NCBI GenBank assembly: GCA_947629605.1
Contig: CANREK010000022.1
Location: 1-11,704, forward strand
Origin: an uncultured Clostridia bacterium
Lineage (GTDB): Bacteria; Bacillota; Clostridia; Christensenellales; Borkfalkiaceae
Length of the DNA: 11,704 nucleotides
Reading direction: 5' to 3'
Shown: positions 11,663 through 11,704 of the stretch, piece after piece
Numbering within the stretch: position 1 is the first letter of the stretch
Layout: each line of letters opens with the position of its first letter
Program-made: the position numbers and the translations under genes
Notes under the pieces: model-generated
The model's database searches: none
Told to the model about the DNA's origin: nothing
What the model saw: only the letters and a program-made list of their open reading frames with translations

Positions 11663-11704
11663 TTTCGAACATTTCTTTGCTCGGCGCCCCTTGCCGCCTT
11701 TGGG

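Overview
The window looks like chromosomal DNA from a GC-rich member of the Firmicutes, most likely an uncultured gut-type clostridium. The signs are strong Shine-Dalgarno sites (AAGGAG, GGAGG), consensus sigma-A promoters, intrinsic terminators, a type A RNase P RNA, and a gene set of tryptophanase, Na+/phosphate symporter, metNIQ and GH51 arabinofuranosidase. The taxonomy is inference. There is no sign of a prophage, plasmid or CRISPR array. The genes are ordinary housekeeping and transport genes, separated by intergenic stretches crowded with palindromic repeats.

Layout. Positions 1-193 hold the 3' part of rnpB, followed by a long GC-rich hairpin and a diverged second copy of the rnpB tail plus hairpin (402-484). 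A repeat field follows to about 770. A tryptophanase gene (tnaA, minus strand, 2147 to 796) has its own promoter but is broken near the C-terminus by an out-of-frame loss of about 40 nt. A tRNA-Pro(CGG) with promoter and hairpin lies at 2256-2405, followed by an inverted 16-nt copy of part of the tRNA. A small XRE regulator (minus) and a PH-domain membrane protein (plus) are divergently transcribed from a shared 127-bp region. A repeat field of about 800 bp (3776-4571) precedes a Na+/Pi symporter with a PhoU-like tail (4599-6311). Next comes the methionine ABC transporter operon metN-metI-metQ (6750-9348) with a 350-nt leader. After another repeat patch (9397-9600), a cytoplasmic GH51 alpha-L-arabinofuranosidase with its own promoter fills the window to 11662.

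The most interesting element is the metNIQ leader. It has two consecutive attenuator-like modules. Each has a Shine-Dalgarno site, a 24-26 codon ORF starting MN with Met-Met-X-Met at residues 9-12, a near-exact copy of the terminator's 3' arm starting 5-6 nt after the last Met codon, and an intrinsic terminator. This is the layout expected for ribosome-mediated transcription attenuation sensing methionine or charged tRNA-Met, in tandem. I see no SAM riboswitch or T-box there. The uptake system also carries the NIL domain used for feedback inhibition by methionine, so expression and activity may both be controlled by methionine.

The repeat fields contain hairpin families whose stem bases change on both sides together (ATTCT/AGAAT, ATCCT/AGGAT, ATGCT/AGCAT, ATGGT/ACCAT), in a fixed order. 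This suggests selection for, or propagation as, a folded single strand.
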